From Candidatus Pelagibacter sp. (GTDB taxonomy: Bacteria > Pseudomonadota > Alphaproteobacteria > Pelagibacterales > Pelagibacteraceae): DNA of 64,000 nt. The first letter of the stretch is position 1. Each line of letters starts with the position of its first letter. The position numbers were made by a program, and so were the translations under genes. This document shows, one piece after another, positions 19,237 through 27,991 of this stretch. Below the pieces are notes generated by a model that was given only the letters and a program-made list of their open reading frames with translations, did not search any database and was not told the origin of the DNA. The DNA lies in the NCBI GenBank assembly GCA_028103285.1, contig JAOHNF010000002.1, forward strand, positions 1-64,000, written 5' to 3'.

Positions 19237-20745
19237 TCAGTTGTTTTTTTTTTCTGCTGTAAGTCCATTGTAAATTTGCCAACTTACGATAGCAAGAATC
19301 ACAATCATGATGCATAACGTCAAAGGTCTATTCCACAAAAAATCCCACGACCCATCACTTATCAAAAGCGATCTTCTCAGGTTTTCCTCCATCAAACCTC
19401 CTAATACAAAAGCTAAAATTAAAGGAGGCATAGGAAAATCATAGAGTCTAAGTATGGTCGCTACTACAGCTATACCAATCATTAAAAAAATATCAAAGTT
19501 ATTGAAAGACATTAAATAAATTCCAGTAACAGAAAAAAATAAAATCATTGGTATTAAAAAGGTTCTAGGTACAGCTAATATTCTTGCAATATAGGGAATT
19601 AATGGAAGGTTAAGAATAAGAAGAACCACCATTCCAATATACATTGACATAATAACTGACCAGAAAATTTCTGGATTAGTTTCATATAGTCTTGGTCCAG
19701 GTTGAATACCAAATCCTAGTAATGCTCCTAACATTACCGCTGTCGTTCCACTTCCTGGTATTCCTAAAGTTAGTAATGGCACGAATGCTCCAGAGCATGC
19801 AGCGTTATTTGCTGTTTCTGGTGCACATAAGCCTTGCACGCTTCCCTTGCCAAACTTTTCTTTTTCTTCATTACTTACAAAATTTCTTTCCATGCCATAT
19901 GCTAAAAATGATGCAATAGTAGCTCCAGCACCAGGTAATACTCCAATTATAAATCCTAGAATTGAAGAACGAGGAATAGTCTTGGCCATTTGTTTAGTCT
20001 CTTCTTTACTTATTTTAATTGAGCCTAAATCTGTTAATGAAATTTGTTTTGCTGCTTTTGTTGGATCATTTTTTTTAAGAATAATAGTTAAGGCCTCACT
20101 CATAGCAAATGTAGCCATAACAACTAAAACGAAACTAATTCCATCTGATAAATTCATATTATTAAATGTAAATCGAGTTATGTCTGATAAACTGTCTTGA
20201 CCAACTGAAGCTAGCATTAAACCCAACACACACATCATCATTGCTTTTAGAAAATTTCCCTTTGAGGAAAAAGCAGCTACAGCTGTTAAACCTAAAATCA
20301 TTAGCCCAAAGTAATCAGGTGATCTAAAAGATAAACTTACTTTTGATAGGCTTGGAGCTGCAAATAATAAAAAAATTGCTGCGATAGTTCCGCCTGCGAA
20401 TGAACTATAAGCAGCAATTGCTAAAGCTTTACCTGCTTTACCTTGTTGTGCCATGGGGTATCCATCAAATGATGTAGCGACAGTTCCTGGAACACCTGGT
20501 GCATTAATTAAAATAGAAGATGTCGAACCACCAAATACAGCACCGTAATAAACTCCTGCCATTAAAATTAATCCTGTTGCAGGATCAAAACCATAAGTAA
20601 TTGGGATCATTAAAGCAATTGCAGTCATTGGTCCTAAACCAGGTAACATTCCAATAATCGTTCCTGCAAAACATCCAATCATCACCATCATTAAGTTTTG
20701 AAAAGATAAAGCAGTTTTTAATCCAATTAGTATTCCTTCGATCAT
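19237..20745 (-). CDS. tctA: Tripartite tricarboxylate transporter, large membrane subunit TctA
   Basis: 502 residues with about twelve membrane helices. The start chosen is the ATG at 20745 (MIEGILIGLKTALSFQNL), which overlaps the tctB stop as ATGA; the longer open frame to 20862 would run deep into tctB and adds an unlike sequence. TctA motifs include GCFAGTIIGMLPGLGPMTAIALMIP and GVYYGAVFGGSTSSILINAPG. It forms the carrier of a TTT secondary importer for a carboxylate. Confidence 0.95.
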   Translation of the reverse strand: MIEGILIGLKTALSFQNLMMVMIGCFAGTIIGMLPGLGPMTAIALMIPITYGFDPATGLILMAGVYYGAVFGGSTSSILINAPGVPGTVATSFDGYPMAQQGKAGKALAIAAYSSFAGGTIAAIFLLFAAPSLSKVSLSFRSPDYFGLMILGLTAVAAFSSKGNFLKAMMMCVLGLMLASVGQDSLSDITRFTFNNMNLSDGISFVLVVMATFAMSEALTIILKKNDPTKAAKQISLTDLGSIKISKEETKQMAKTIPRSSILGFIIGVLPGAGATIASFLAYGMERNFVSNEEKEKFGKGSVQGLCAPETANNAACSGAFVPLLTLGIPGSGTTAVMLGALLGFGIQPGPRLYETNPEIFWSVIMSMYIGMVVLLILNLPLIPYIARILAVPRTFLIPMILFFSVTGIYLMSFNNFDIFLMIGIAVVATILRLYDFPMPPLILAFVLGGLMEENLRRSLLISDGSWDFLWNRPLTLCIMIVILAIVSWQIYNGLTAEKKNN

Positions 20746-21212
20746 CCCATAATTCCTATATATTTTAGTAATGGATCCCTGAGATAAACAGATAATAAAC
20801 CATGTAGGAGATACATAAAGATTGCTACAAAAGGAAAAGAGAAAATTAAAATATATTTCCATCTTCTCTCGCCAAGAAAATAATAAGCAGCTACTAAAAA
20901 TAAAGAGGTTGATAAAAAGAAACCTACTTTAAGTATAGTTGCTCCATAAAAAATCATGGTTATTACTAACAAAATTGTCTTTTTAAAATCTAGATATGCT
21001 GGATCTACTTCAATGGGCTTAGGATCTGGTAAAGCTATTTTTAATCCAGCAAAAAACATTCCTGCATAACCTAAATAGATAGGAAACGTTTTAGCATTAA
21101 ATGGCGAGTCTTCATCAAATGAAAAGACTTGTATCTGGTATGCTGTATATAAATAAAAGGCTGATAAAACAAAGAAGAGCAGTGAGATAATTTTTACTGA
21201 ATTTATTTTCAC
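20742..21212 (-). CDS. tctB: Tripartite tricarboxylate transporter, small membrane subunit TctB
   Basis: 156 residues with four membrane helices and the usual TctB spacing: a first helix near residue 10, FPIYLGYAGMFFAGLKIAL, a central pair, and RRWKYILIFSFPFVAIFMYLLHGLLSV at the end. TctB proteins are poorly conserved, so position between tctC and tctA is the main support. It starts 23 bp after tctC. Confidence 0.9.
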   Translation of the reverse strand: MKINSVKIISLLFFVLSAFYLYTAYQIQVFSFDEDSPFNAKTFPIYLGYAGMFFAGLKIALPDPKPIEVDPAYLDFKKTILLVITMIFYGATILKVGFFLSTSLFLVAAYYFLGERRWKYILIFSFPFVAIFMYLLHGLLSVYLRDPLLKYIGIMG

Positions 21213-21235
21213 TGCTCTTCCTTTAAGTTAATTAA

Positions 21236-22216
21236 CTAAATTACGCCTAGTTCTTGCATTAACTTTGTCATTTCTTTAGTTTGCTTTTTTAAGAAACTGT
21301 CAAATTTACTACCTGGATTGTAAATATTTACCCAAGCATTTCTTTTTCTAACTGTTTCCCATTCAGGAGTTTTTTGAACATCACCTAACATTTTAGCAAT
21401 CTTCTTAACATCTCCACCTGACATACTTTTAGGAGCAAAGAACCCTCTCCAGTTAACAAACTGAACATTGTATCCTTGTTCTTTTAAAGTAGGAACTTCA
21501 GGAGCATCACCCACTCTTTCAGGAGCTGTAATACCAATAATTCTTACTTGATCTCTAGCACCCATTACTTCTCCCAAACCAGTTGAAAGAATTTGAGTCT
21601 CTCCAGATAAAAGTCCGGCTAAAGCTTTACCACCAGCATCGTAAGGTATGTAAACTACGTTGTTAGGGTTTGCTCCGGCTTTTTTAAATGCAAGTGCACC
21701 AATTAAATGGTCCATGCTTCCTCTAACAGAACCACCAGCCATTTTAATTGACTTAGGATCTACGTTGTAAGCGTTCACTACATCTTTGAAGTTTTTATAT
21801 GGTGAGTTTTTAGCAACTGCGATCGCACCGTAGTCACCTATTACACCAGCGATTGGTTTAACATCTTTGTAAGATAATACACCAGAACCTTTAACGTAAC
21901 CTTTGTGTCTTGTGATTGATCTTAATACTAAAGGTGTTGATTGAACCAATACAGTATTTTCTGGCTTCGAATTAATTATGTAAGATAGAGCTTTTCCTCC
22001 ACCACCACCTGACATATTTTCAAATGAAGCACTTTTAAGCATACCAGCTTTAGTTAAAGCTTCTCCAGTTCCTCTAGCAGTTCCATCCCAACCACCACCA
22101 GCACCACCACCGATTACAAAGTGTAATTTGTCGATAGCAAAACTAGTTGATGAGATTGAAGTTAAAAGAACAGTTGCGAAAACTAAGCTAATTAATTTTT
22201 TCAAATTATTAAACAT
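21236..22216 (-). CDS. tctC: TTT periplasmic substrate-binding protein TctC
   Basis: 326 residues. A signal peptide (to about residue 27, SSTSFA-IDK) precedes the Bug/TctC fold: FVIGGGAGGGWDGTARGTGEAL, KPIAGVIGDYGAIAVAKNSPYK and YIPYDAGGKALAGLLSGETQI. It captures a small carboxylate for TctAB. The gene directly upstream encodes a glutarate 2-hydroxylase homologue, suggesting glutarate or a related C5 acid as ligand; this is inference. It has its own promoter just after the glaH stop. Confidence 0.93.
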   Translation of the reverse strand: MFNNLKKLISLVFATVLLTSISSTSFAIDKLHFVIGGGAGGGWDGTARGTGEALTKAGMLKSASFENMSGGGGGKALSYIINSKPENTVLVQSTPLVLRSITRHKGYVKGSGVLSYKDVKPIAGVIGDYGAIAVAKNSPYKNFKDVVNAYNVDPKSIKMAGGSVRGSMDHLIGALAFKKAGANPNNVVYIPYDAGGKALAGLLSGETQILSTGLGEVMGARDQVRIIGITAPERVGDAPEVPTLKEQGYNVQFVNWRGFFAPKSMSGGDVKKIAKMLGDVQKTPEWETVRKRNAWVNIYNPGSKFDSFLKKQTKEMTKLMQELGVI

Positions 22217-22230
22217 ATTATTTTCCTCTG

Positions 22231-22282
22231 TTAATTAATTAATTAAAGTAAGTATTAAAAATGAATGAACTAATAGAGTCAA
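22231..22282 (-). promoter_or_regulatory. tctC promoter and TTAATTAATTAA leader
   Basis: On the minus strand: -35 TTGACT (22277-22282), a 17-bp spacer, -10 TTTAAT (22254-22259), then a TTAATTAATTAATTAA run (22231-22246), an AGAGGA ribosome site and the tctC start at 22216. This is the same arrangement as for livK and the binding protein at 33110. Confidence 0.72.
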
Positions 22283-22288
22283 CAGGTC

Positions 22289-23185
22289 TTAATTAAAAAA
22301 AGTGCCTCTTATCCTCAATAACTCTCTGCTCAAATTGGTGTTTTCTTTAAATGGCTTTCTACCGTGAAGCCAGAAATAATTATTAGAGAGTATTGTTGAT
22401 CCAGTAGGCAATGGAAATTCTACTTTATTCTTACTTTCCTCTAAGCAGTCTGAAAGTCTTTGTAGGAATAAACCTTGTTCCATATTTTTAGGCTCTGGAA
22501 ATTGATCGATATAAGAAATTGTTGACTTGCCATCTTTATCTTTTTTAAAAACTGGATGCTGAACTTTGTATTCAATATTTTTACTTTTTGGTGAACCCCA
22601 TGTAAAATCTTGTTGGCCTACAGGGTTATTACTGAGTTCATCCAAATGTTCCCAGTCATCTAGATGAAGAATTACACTTTCTCCATTTTCTACTCCTTGT
22701 TCTTCCATCTTGGTCATGATCAACCAATCTGTTTTTTCTTTTACATAAGTTCCATCCGTATGAAGATCTAAATTTGTGTAAGCTTTTCTTAAATATGAGT
22801 CGCTACTATCTTGGTGTTTAACATGAAATCTTGCATAATATTTACCTGTCATTGAATCAAAGTTAGGATTACCTATTAAGTAAGCAAGTCCAGTTGAGAG
22901 TTTAACCAAAAAGTCTTTGTCAAATTTCTTATTATTAATTTCAGGCTCAACTATAACCGTGCCCGTCTCTCTATCATTTAATATCTTAACTAAAGACTCT
23001 CCTAGTTTACCTTCAAAAACCTCATCTAAACTTTTAGCTAAAGTAAATCTTGAAAAAGGTTTGTACTCTAATGATGTAATAGTATGTTTTTTAAAAGGAA
23101 ATATAAGCTTATCTAAGTCACTTTCTTGAAAATTGATTACCTTAACTCTTTTTGAATTTTTATGATTAGATAAACTAAAACCCAT
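22289..23185 (-). CDS. glaH: Glutarate 2-hydroxylase (CsiD/GlaH family)
   Basis: 298 residues. It aligns by eye along its length with E. coli CsiD/GlaH: LEYKPFSRFTLAKSLDE, YLIGNPNFDSMTGKYYARF, SDSYLRKAYTNLDLHTDGTYV, HLDDWEHLD, ISYIDQF and the C-terminal RELLRIRG. The Fe(II) ligands are His142, Asp144 and His274 (FWLHGR), with Arg291 or Arg293 for 2-oxoglutarate. The family hydroxylates glutarate to L-2-hydroxyglutarate while consuming 2-oxoglutarate and O2. The usual partner, L-2-hydroxyglutarate oxidase (LhgO), is not in this window. Confidence 0.9.
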   Translation of the reverse strand: MGFSLSNHKNSKRVKVINFQESDLDKLIFPFKKHTITSLEYKPFSRFTLAKSLDEVFEGKLGESLVKILNDRETGTVIVEPEINNKKFDKDFLVKLSTGLAYLIGNPNFDSMTGKYYARFHVKHQDSSDSYLRKAYTNLDLHTDGTYVKEKTDWLIMTKMEEQGVENGESVILHLDDWEHLDELSNNPVGQQDFTWGSPKSKNIEYKVQHPVFKKDKDGKSTISYIDQFPEPKNMEQGLFLQRLSDCLEESKNKVEFPLPTGSTILSNNYFWLHGRKPFKENTNLSRELLRIRGTFFN

Positions 23186-23220
23186 ATATTGATTGTATCT
23201 AATAATTTATTTTTTGCAAT

Positions 23221-23406
23221 TTAGTACTTAAATGTGTTGGAAATTGTTGGTGCCCCAGGATAAAAATCATTGCCATCACATGCTCCATTACCACTACCAT
23301 CATTAAATACTAATGCAGCTGAAATATTTCCTGATCTTAAAGCTGATAAATTAGTTATATTAAGTTTCTTTGAATATCTAATTACATCGGCTTTAAGTTT
23401 GCTCAC
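23221..23406 (-). pseudogene. 3' remnant copy of the small secreted-protein gene
   Basis: This 61-codon frame (GTG start) has no signal peptide. Its last 34 residues, from ISAALVFNDGSGNG to the stop, repeat the C-terminus of the secreted protein at 24547-25245. By hand count the 105 bases 23221-23325 match 24547-24651 at about 93 positions. The part before that is unlike the parent. I read it as a broken duplicate left behind the hydrolase gene. Expression as a peptide cannot be excluded. Confidence 0.75.
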
Positions 23407-23408
23407 TG

Positions 23409-24515
23409 CTATAATAAATTTTCTTTAAAGAAGTTTATGAACTGAGGCATGTATTCATCACCGTGATTTCCACCAACATGAGCGCCTCTTTTTATACATT
23501 TTTCGCCTTTAAGAATTTTAAATACTTTTTTAAATGTTTTTTTTGGCTCAATAGCTGCAGCTTCTGCATATTCTTCCCAGCTCGAAAATAATTTGTATTT
23601 GTTTAAACCTAAATCAGCTAATTCACCAGTTACTAAGCCTTTGTCATCTACATAATTTGCTGGACAAGTAGGCATTACCATTGCTGGAACTTTTTTTGGT
23701 TTATATGGTGAATGCCAGTCATGCCCCCAACCTTGTTTAATATCAATTATTATTTGTCCTGGATTGGACTTAATTTTTTTAACATAATCAGCGCAGGGTT
23801 TTGCTAAGGTTAAATTATCAATTTCACCATGTACATAAAGCATCTTAGTGTTTGTTGTAAGTTCTGGATTAAGAAATAACCCCGCCATTCTGCATTCTGC
23901 TGCTTCAGGTAAAACTGCATCAAAGCCTTTTTTACTTCCGTTTAAAAAAACCGAGGTAAATTTAGCTTCAGCTACTAGTAGAGAATTTGTTCCTCCTCTA
24001 GAGTGTCCAGTTGTTCCAAGTTTTCCATTTGATCTTGGGTGGGACTTAAGAAATTTATAAGCACTCATGGTGTCAATTGCTTGAGAAACCATAGTAGCTT
24101 TTGACTGATCTCTCCATGTATCTTTAGTTCCTCTGTTACAAAAACTATCTAAGAACATGACACCTATTCCATTCTCTAATAATTTATTTTTTGCTTCTTT
24201 TACATATGGGTTAACGTATCCACCAGCTCCACCGCTTCCATGTGTCCAAACAATTATCGGAACTTTATTTTGACCTTTAGGTAGTTCTAGTAAACCAGTT
24301 ATTTGTACTGGGTTTTTTTCGTATGCTTTGTTTAAGACGTTAAACATTCCCATCGTAGTAAAAGAGTTTAAACGTACAATTTCTCCATTACCGCCAAGTT
24401 CTTTATTTACATCATGCAATACAGATTTTTTTTTTGTACAAGTCGAATTGCCATGGCTTGCGTAAACTGAGGTAGTAAAAAATATAGCTATAATGATTAT
24501 TAAAGTTTTTTTCAT
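23409..24515 (-). CDS. Secreted alpha/beta hydrolase (dienelactone-hydrolase-like)
   Basis: 368 residues. The signal peptide (MKKTLIIIIAIFFTTSVYA) is cleaved near residue 19. The alpha/beta-hydrolase core has VPIIVWTHGSGGAGGY (oxyanion region), the nucleophile elbow GTTGHSRGGTN with its Ser, YVHGEIDNLTLAKPC (acid residue) and a C-terminal His (VGGNHGDEY or GWGHDWH). Several Cys residues suggest disulfides. It probably cleaves an ester or related bond in the periplasm; the substrate is unknown. It is clearly paralogous to the protein at 29777-30910. Confidence 0.82.
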   Translation of the reverse strand: MKKTLIIIIAIFFTTSVYASHGNSTCTKKKSVLHDVNKELGGNGEIVRLNSFTTMGMFNVLNKAYEKNPVQITGLLELPKGQNKVPIIVWTHGSGGAGGYVNPYVKEAKNKLLENGIGVMFLDSFCNRGTKDTWRDQSKATMVSQAIDTMSAYKFLKSHPRSNGKLGTTGHSRGGTNSLLVAEAKFTSVFLNGSKKGFDAVLPEAAECRMAGLFLNPELTTNTKMLYVHGEIDNLTLAKPCADYVKKIKSNPGQIIIDIKQGWGHDWHSPYKPKKVPAMVMPTCPANYVDDKGLVTGELADLGLNKYKLFSSWEEYAEAAAIEPKKTFKKVFKILKGEKCIKRGAHVGGNHGDEYMPQFINFFKENLL

Positions 24516-24546
24516 TTAAATAGTCCTTTCAATTTGAGATTAAAAT

Positions 24547-25245
24547 TTAATAGCTAAAAGTATTAGAAATTGTCGGTGCGCCTGGATAAAAATCATTGCC
24601 ATCACATGCTCCATTACCTGAACCATCATTAAATACTAATGCAGCTGAAATATCAAACGCAATAGACATTGAAGGTATTTTTCCTGCACTAACTGTAAAA
24701 GGTGAACTAAGTTTCCATCTAACTTGTAGAAATCCATCATCGTCTGTAAAAGTTCCAGCTGTTCCTGTTCCACCTACAGCTGATACAGTATTTAATCCAT
24801 CTCCATTACCAGTTCCATCTTGAGGCGCTACTACCTGTTCAGAAATAGAACCAGCGCTTGTAGCTCCGCCAGCATCTTCGCTGCCATCAGTGCCGCCTGT
24901 ATTACATGTTGCAGCACTTGTTGTTACAGTTCCTGTCATTTTAAATTCTCTGTCTATTGTAATTTGAGCAAATTTATAAATTTTACCTGGTTCTAACAAG
25001 CCAGCGGTTCCAAAACTTACAGCGCTAGATGAATCTACTAAATCCATTTCTACTCCTGCTGAATTTTCACCAACAGTTGTAGCATCTACACATGATGCAA
25101 GCGTACTTGCTCCAGCACAGTATTCAAGTTTATACGCAGTTACTTTGTACGAAGTAGGTCTGCCAGTTGCACTTTCAGCAAACACATTAAAAGAAATTAT
25201 AGTTAAAGCTAGAGCAATAATTAAAGTTTTAAAAAAGTTTTTCAT
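24547..25245 (-). CDS. Small secreted Gly/Thr/Asp-rich protein
   Basis: 232 residues. A signal peptide (to about SFNVFA-ES, residue 23) precedes a low-complexity, acidic, Gly-, Thr-, Ser- and Ala-rich protein with several Cys (YCAGASTLASC, ATCNTGG, GACDGND). The end, SNTFSY, is aromatic. I do not recognise a family. It begins 2 bp after the inverse-autotransporter barrel gene, so the two are surely co-expressed; it could be a surface partner of that barrel. A degraded copy of its 3' end lies at 23221. Confidence 0.7.
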   Translation of the reverse strand: MKNFFKTLIIALALTIISFNVFAESATGRPTSYKVTAYKLEYCAGASTLASCVDATTVGENSAGVEMDLVDSSSAVSFGTAGLLEPGKIYKFAQITIDREFKMTGTVTTSAATCNTGGTDGSEDAGGATSAGSISEQVVAPQDGTGNGDGLNTVSAVGGTGTAGTFTDDDGFLQVRWKLSSPFTVSAGKIPSMSIAFDISAALVFNDGSGNGACDGNDFYPGAPTISNTFSY

Positions 25246-25247
25246 AT

Positions 25248-26141
25248 TTATTTGGCTGTAAAAGTAATTGCTCCTTGAATTTCTACTGCTAGATTATTAT
25301 TTCTACGCACTTTATCTTTTAAAGAAGCTTGCATATCTTTTTTTACAAAAGCTTCATTCGATGTTAATCCATCAGCTAAAGTAGATTTATTTTCTCTAGG
25401 GGGATGTGTAAATGTAAGCATATATTCCCATTCATCTTCCTGACCATCAACACTTGATACATCTTTTAAAATATCAAATTGTAAAGAAGGATTTAATGCC
25501 ATCTCTAGAGAATAAATATTTCCTTTAACATCCTGTGTTGTTTTTTCATTTTCCATTCTGTATCCTTGAAAATTGAATGTTGACCAAGGCATATAAGGAA
25601 TTTGTGAAGTTATATTGTATTCTTGCCCGCTTAAAACTTGTTCATTAGTTCCTGATATCACTAATTGATTTGTAGCTTTTTGATAAAGATTATAATTAAA
25701 ATCTAGCATTGCTGCTTTGGCTTCAAAACCTAAACCAACTCTTTTATGATTTTCTTCTAAATCTTGGTCGTAAAATGTATTCGCTCCAAACATCATTGAC
25801 TGATCTGAATTCAAAAATCTATAACCTAATCCTAGATTTCCAATAATTCTTTTGTCAGAGTTTATTTCTTGAGTATGTAAACTAAATTGAGTAAATAAAT
25901 TTGAATTATCACTTGGTAAAATGTCTCTTACGCCAAGTATTTTAAATTCGTAATTTCCATTTCCGTTATTATCGTCTCGTAATTTAACATCTACTTCTGT
26001 TAAACCTTCTCCAGGAATTAAATTGGAAACTGTTGATGATACTTTTTCTGAAATTTTGTTAAGAGAAACACCTTTAATATCAGCGTGTGCATTTACACCT
26101 AGGAATATCGCAATAATTGTTATGATTAAAATTTTGTTCAT
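25248..26141 (-). CDS. Inverse-autotransporter (intimin/invasin-type) beta-barrel protein
   Basis: 297 residues. After a signal peptide (to about NAHA-DI, residue 20) comes the intimin/invasin barrel pattern: IIGNLGLGYRFLNSDQSMM, FGANTFYDQDLEENHKRVGLGFEAKA and LDFNYNLYQKATN, which correspond closely to the family's conserved strands. In intimin and invasin a long passenger follows the barrel; here the protein stops near the end of the barrel, at FTAK. It may act alone or with the secreted protein encoded 2 bp downstream. Confidence 0.82.
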   Translation of the reverse strand: MNKILIITIIAIFLGVNAHADIKGVSLNKISEKVSSTVSNLIPGEGLTEVDVKLRDDNNGNGNYEFKILGVRDILPSDNSNLFTQFSLHTQEINSDKRIIGNLGLGYRFLNSDQSMMFGANTFYDQDLEENHKRVGLGFEAKAAMLDFNYNLYQKATNQLVISGTNEQVLSGQEYNITSQIPYMPWSTFNFQGYRMENEKTTQDVKGNIYSLEMALNPSLQFDILKDVSSVDGQEDEWEYMLTFTHPPRENKSTLADGLTSNEAFVKKDMQASLKDKVRRNNNLAVEIQGAITFTAK

Positions 26142-26194
26142 TTTGATTATTTTTTTTATATAAAAAAAAATCCTAAAATTGTCAATATTGAAAA

Positions 26195-26515
26195 TTAGCT
26201 TAAAATACTTAGCATAATTGCTGAAAAAATTGTTGGAATTACTAAATTTTTCTTAGATAAAATAAAAATTACAACACATATAAAAACTACAAATAATCTG
26301 ATGATAAGATCTGATTCTGCTAAAACTCCTGCGGGAAATATTATCATTCTACCTAATAACGCTGCTAAAGTTGAATAAGCCACGCAGTTAAACCACTGAA
26401 ATATTTTAGAGTTAACGCTTACTTTTTCTGAAGTTAGAGCTCCCATAAAACGGGAGATAAATGTTGCTAAAGAAGTTGCAATAATTGCTAGAATTATTAT
26501 TTGACTACTTTCCAT
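26195..26515 (-). CDS. azlD: AzlD-type small permease subunit
   Basis: 106 residues from the ATG at 26515 (MESSQIIILAIIATSLATFISRF). I prefer this start because GGAG lies 8 bases before it; the longer frame to 26551 adds residues inside azlC. Four hydrophobic segments and the ISRFMGAL motif match AzlD. With AzlC it forms a branched-chain amino-acid exporter (the azaleucine-resistance family). Its start overlaps the azlC end by 11 bp. Confidence 0.88.
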   Translation of the reverse strand: MESSQIIILAIIATSLATFISRFMGALTSEKVSVNSKIFQWFNCVAYSTLAALLGRMIIFPAGVLAESDLIIRLFVVFICVVIFILSKKNLVIPTIFSAIMLSILS

Positions 26516-27209
26516 TTTTTTCTCCAAATAAAAAAGCGACTGTTCCACCAATTAAGCCTGCAAACAATAAAGCCCACTCGGTTGAAACTAAATATATTAA
26601 AGGCCCTAGTATTGTTCCTGCAACTACTGCAAATGATATCCGTAAATTTTTCATAGCCCCTATCATCATGCAGAAGAAATAAACTGGGTTAACAATTGCT
26701 AAACCTATCAGCATATCTTTATTTAAGTAATCAGCCGCAAGATAACCAACTATTGTCATTAATATTGCAGTTGTCCAGGTCCCTATACCTATACCAATCC
26801 AAAAATCTATTCGGTGTTTTTTATCAATTTTTTTATAACCATCTTTAGCAATCAGCCAAGAGGTTACGGCTAAGAAATGACATGATAGATAATATTTCCA
26901 TTTCGGTTGAGATTTATGCTCAAGCAAAGGAAATAAAGAAACTGTCATAGGATAAAGTCTAAAGTTTACTAACCACACAGCTATAAATATATTTACTAAT
27001 GAAGCTCCAACTAACAAGGACTCTGCCATTACTAGTTGGCCTGGCAAAGCATAGGTAAATAAACTTGAGGCAGCACTTTGCTGTAAATTAAAACCAGCAT
27101 CTTTAAGTAATGCGCCTAATGCTACAAAGCATGCCGCTAAAGGAATGGCTGGACTTTTAGAACCTTGTAATGATTTTAAACCTTTTAGAAATACTTTCGA
27201 ATTTATCAT
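26505..27209 (-). CDS. azlC: AzlC-type branched-chain amino-acid permease
   Basis: 234 residues with about six membrane helices. AzlC features include the N-terminal PAIPLAACFVALGALLKDAGFNL, the AASSLFTYALPGQLVMAE motif, and NIFIAVWLVNFRLYPMTVSLFP. Relatives (AzlCD, BrnFE, YgaZH) export branched-chain amino acids or methionine. It starts inside the stop region of the livF-like gene (ATGA), so an exporter is the last part of an importer operon. Confidence 0.9.
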   Translation of the reverse strand: MINSKVFLKGLKSLQGSKSPAIPLAACFVALGALLKDAGFNLQQSAASSLFTYALPGQLVMAESLLVGASLVNIFIAVWLVNFRLYPMTVSLFPLLEHKSQPKWKYYLSCHFLAVTSWLIAKDGYKKIDKKHRIDFWIGIGIGTWTTAILMTIVGYLAADYLNKDMLIGLAIVNPVYFFCMMIGAMKNLRISFAVVAGTILGPLIYLVSTEWALLFAGLIGGTVAFLFGEKNGK

Positions 27210-27991
27210 CCACCAAGGAATAATCTTCCTACATCTGGATTTTTTAACAAGTCATCACCCTTGCCTGCTATTGCAGTTTCACCTGAAACCAAAACATAAC
27301 CTATATCAGAAAATTCTAGTCCCTTTTTTGCATTTTGCTCAACTAAAATAATTGTTTTCTTTTCAACTTTTTGAAGATCATCTAAAATTTCAAATACCAT
27401 ATCAATATATCTCGGCTCTAATCCAATTGAAGGTTCATCAACTAAAAGCACAGATGGTTTCATGACTAAAGCTCTTGATATTTCTAATAATCTTCTCTCA
27501 CCTCCTGATAAAACTTTAGCAGGTTGATTTCTTCTATTGCTTAATCTTTCATATTTTTGAAAAATTCGTTCAGCTTCTTCATAAGCTTCATCCTGTTTAT
27601 CTTTAATAAACCCACCCATTAATAAGTTTTCTTCAACGGTCATATCTGGGAAAACAGAGTTATCTTGTAAGATGTATGCGATACCCACTGAACTTAATTT
27701 TTCGGCTGGAGTTAAGTTCGTAATTTCTTTTCCTTCAATTTCAATTTTACCATCAAAGATATTTGTAAAACCATAAATTGAATGAAGGATAGTAGATTTA
27801 CCTGCTCCGTTTGGACCAATTAAACATAATGACTGAGCCTTACTTACTGTTAAATCAAAGTTATGAAGAATTTCCATTTTACCGTATCCTGCTGATAAAC
27901 CTCTGATAGTTAAGTGCACATCACTTGGAGATAATTTATTTAGTTCCTCTAAACCTGGTGCTTTACCTAAAACTTCGTATTGATTTGCCAT
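27206..27991 (-). CDS. LivF-type ABC transporter ATPase (second system)
   Basis: 261 residues with an N-terminal extension of about 25 residues before the ABC core. Walker A GPNGAGKSTILHSI, Q-loop YILQDNSVFPDMTV, signature LSGGERRLLEISRAL, Walker B VLLVDEPSIGLEP and ILVEQNAKKGLEF are intact. It belongs to the branched-chain amino-acid (HAAT) family; the substrate of this second system is unknown. Its start overlaps the livG-like stop by one base. Confidence 0.92.
   Translation of the reverse strand: MANQYEVLGKAPGLEELNKLSPSDVHLTIRGLSAGYGKMEILHNFDLTVSKAQSLCLIGPNGAGKSTILHSIYGFTNIFDGKIEIEGKEITNLTPAEKLSSVGIAYILQDNSVFPDMTVEENLLMGGFIKDKQDEAYEEAERIFQKYERLSNRRNQPAKVLSGGERRLLEISRALVMKPSVLLVDEPSIGLEPRYIDMVFEILDDLQKVEKKTIILVEQNAKKGLEFSDIGYVLVSGETAIAGKGDDLLKNPDVGRLFLGG

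Noticed and set aside
20746..20862. Extended N-terminus of TctA
   Set aside because: The 39 extra residues lie inside tctB and are unlike TctA; the ATG at 20745 overlaps the tctB stop as ATGA.
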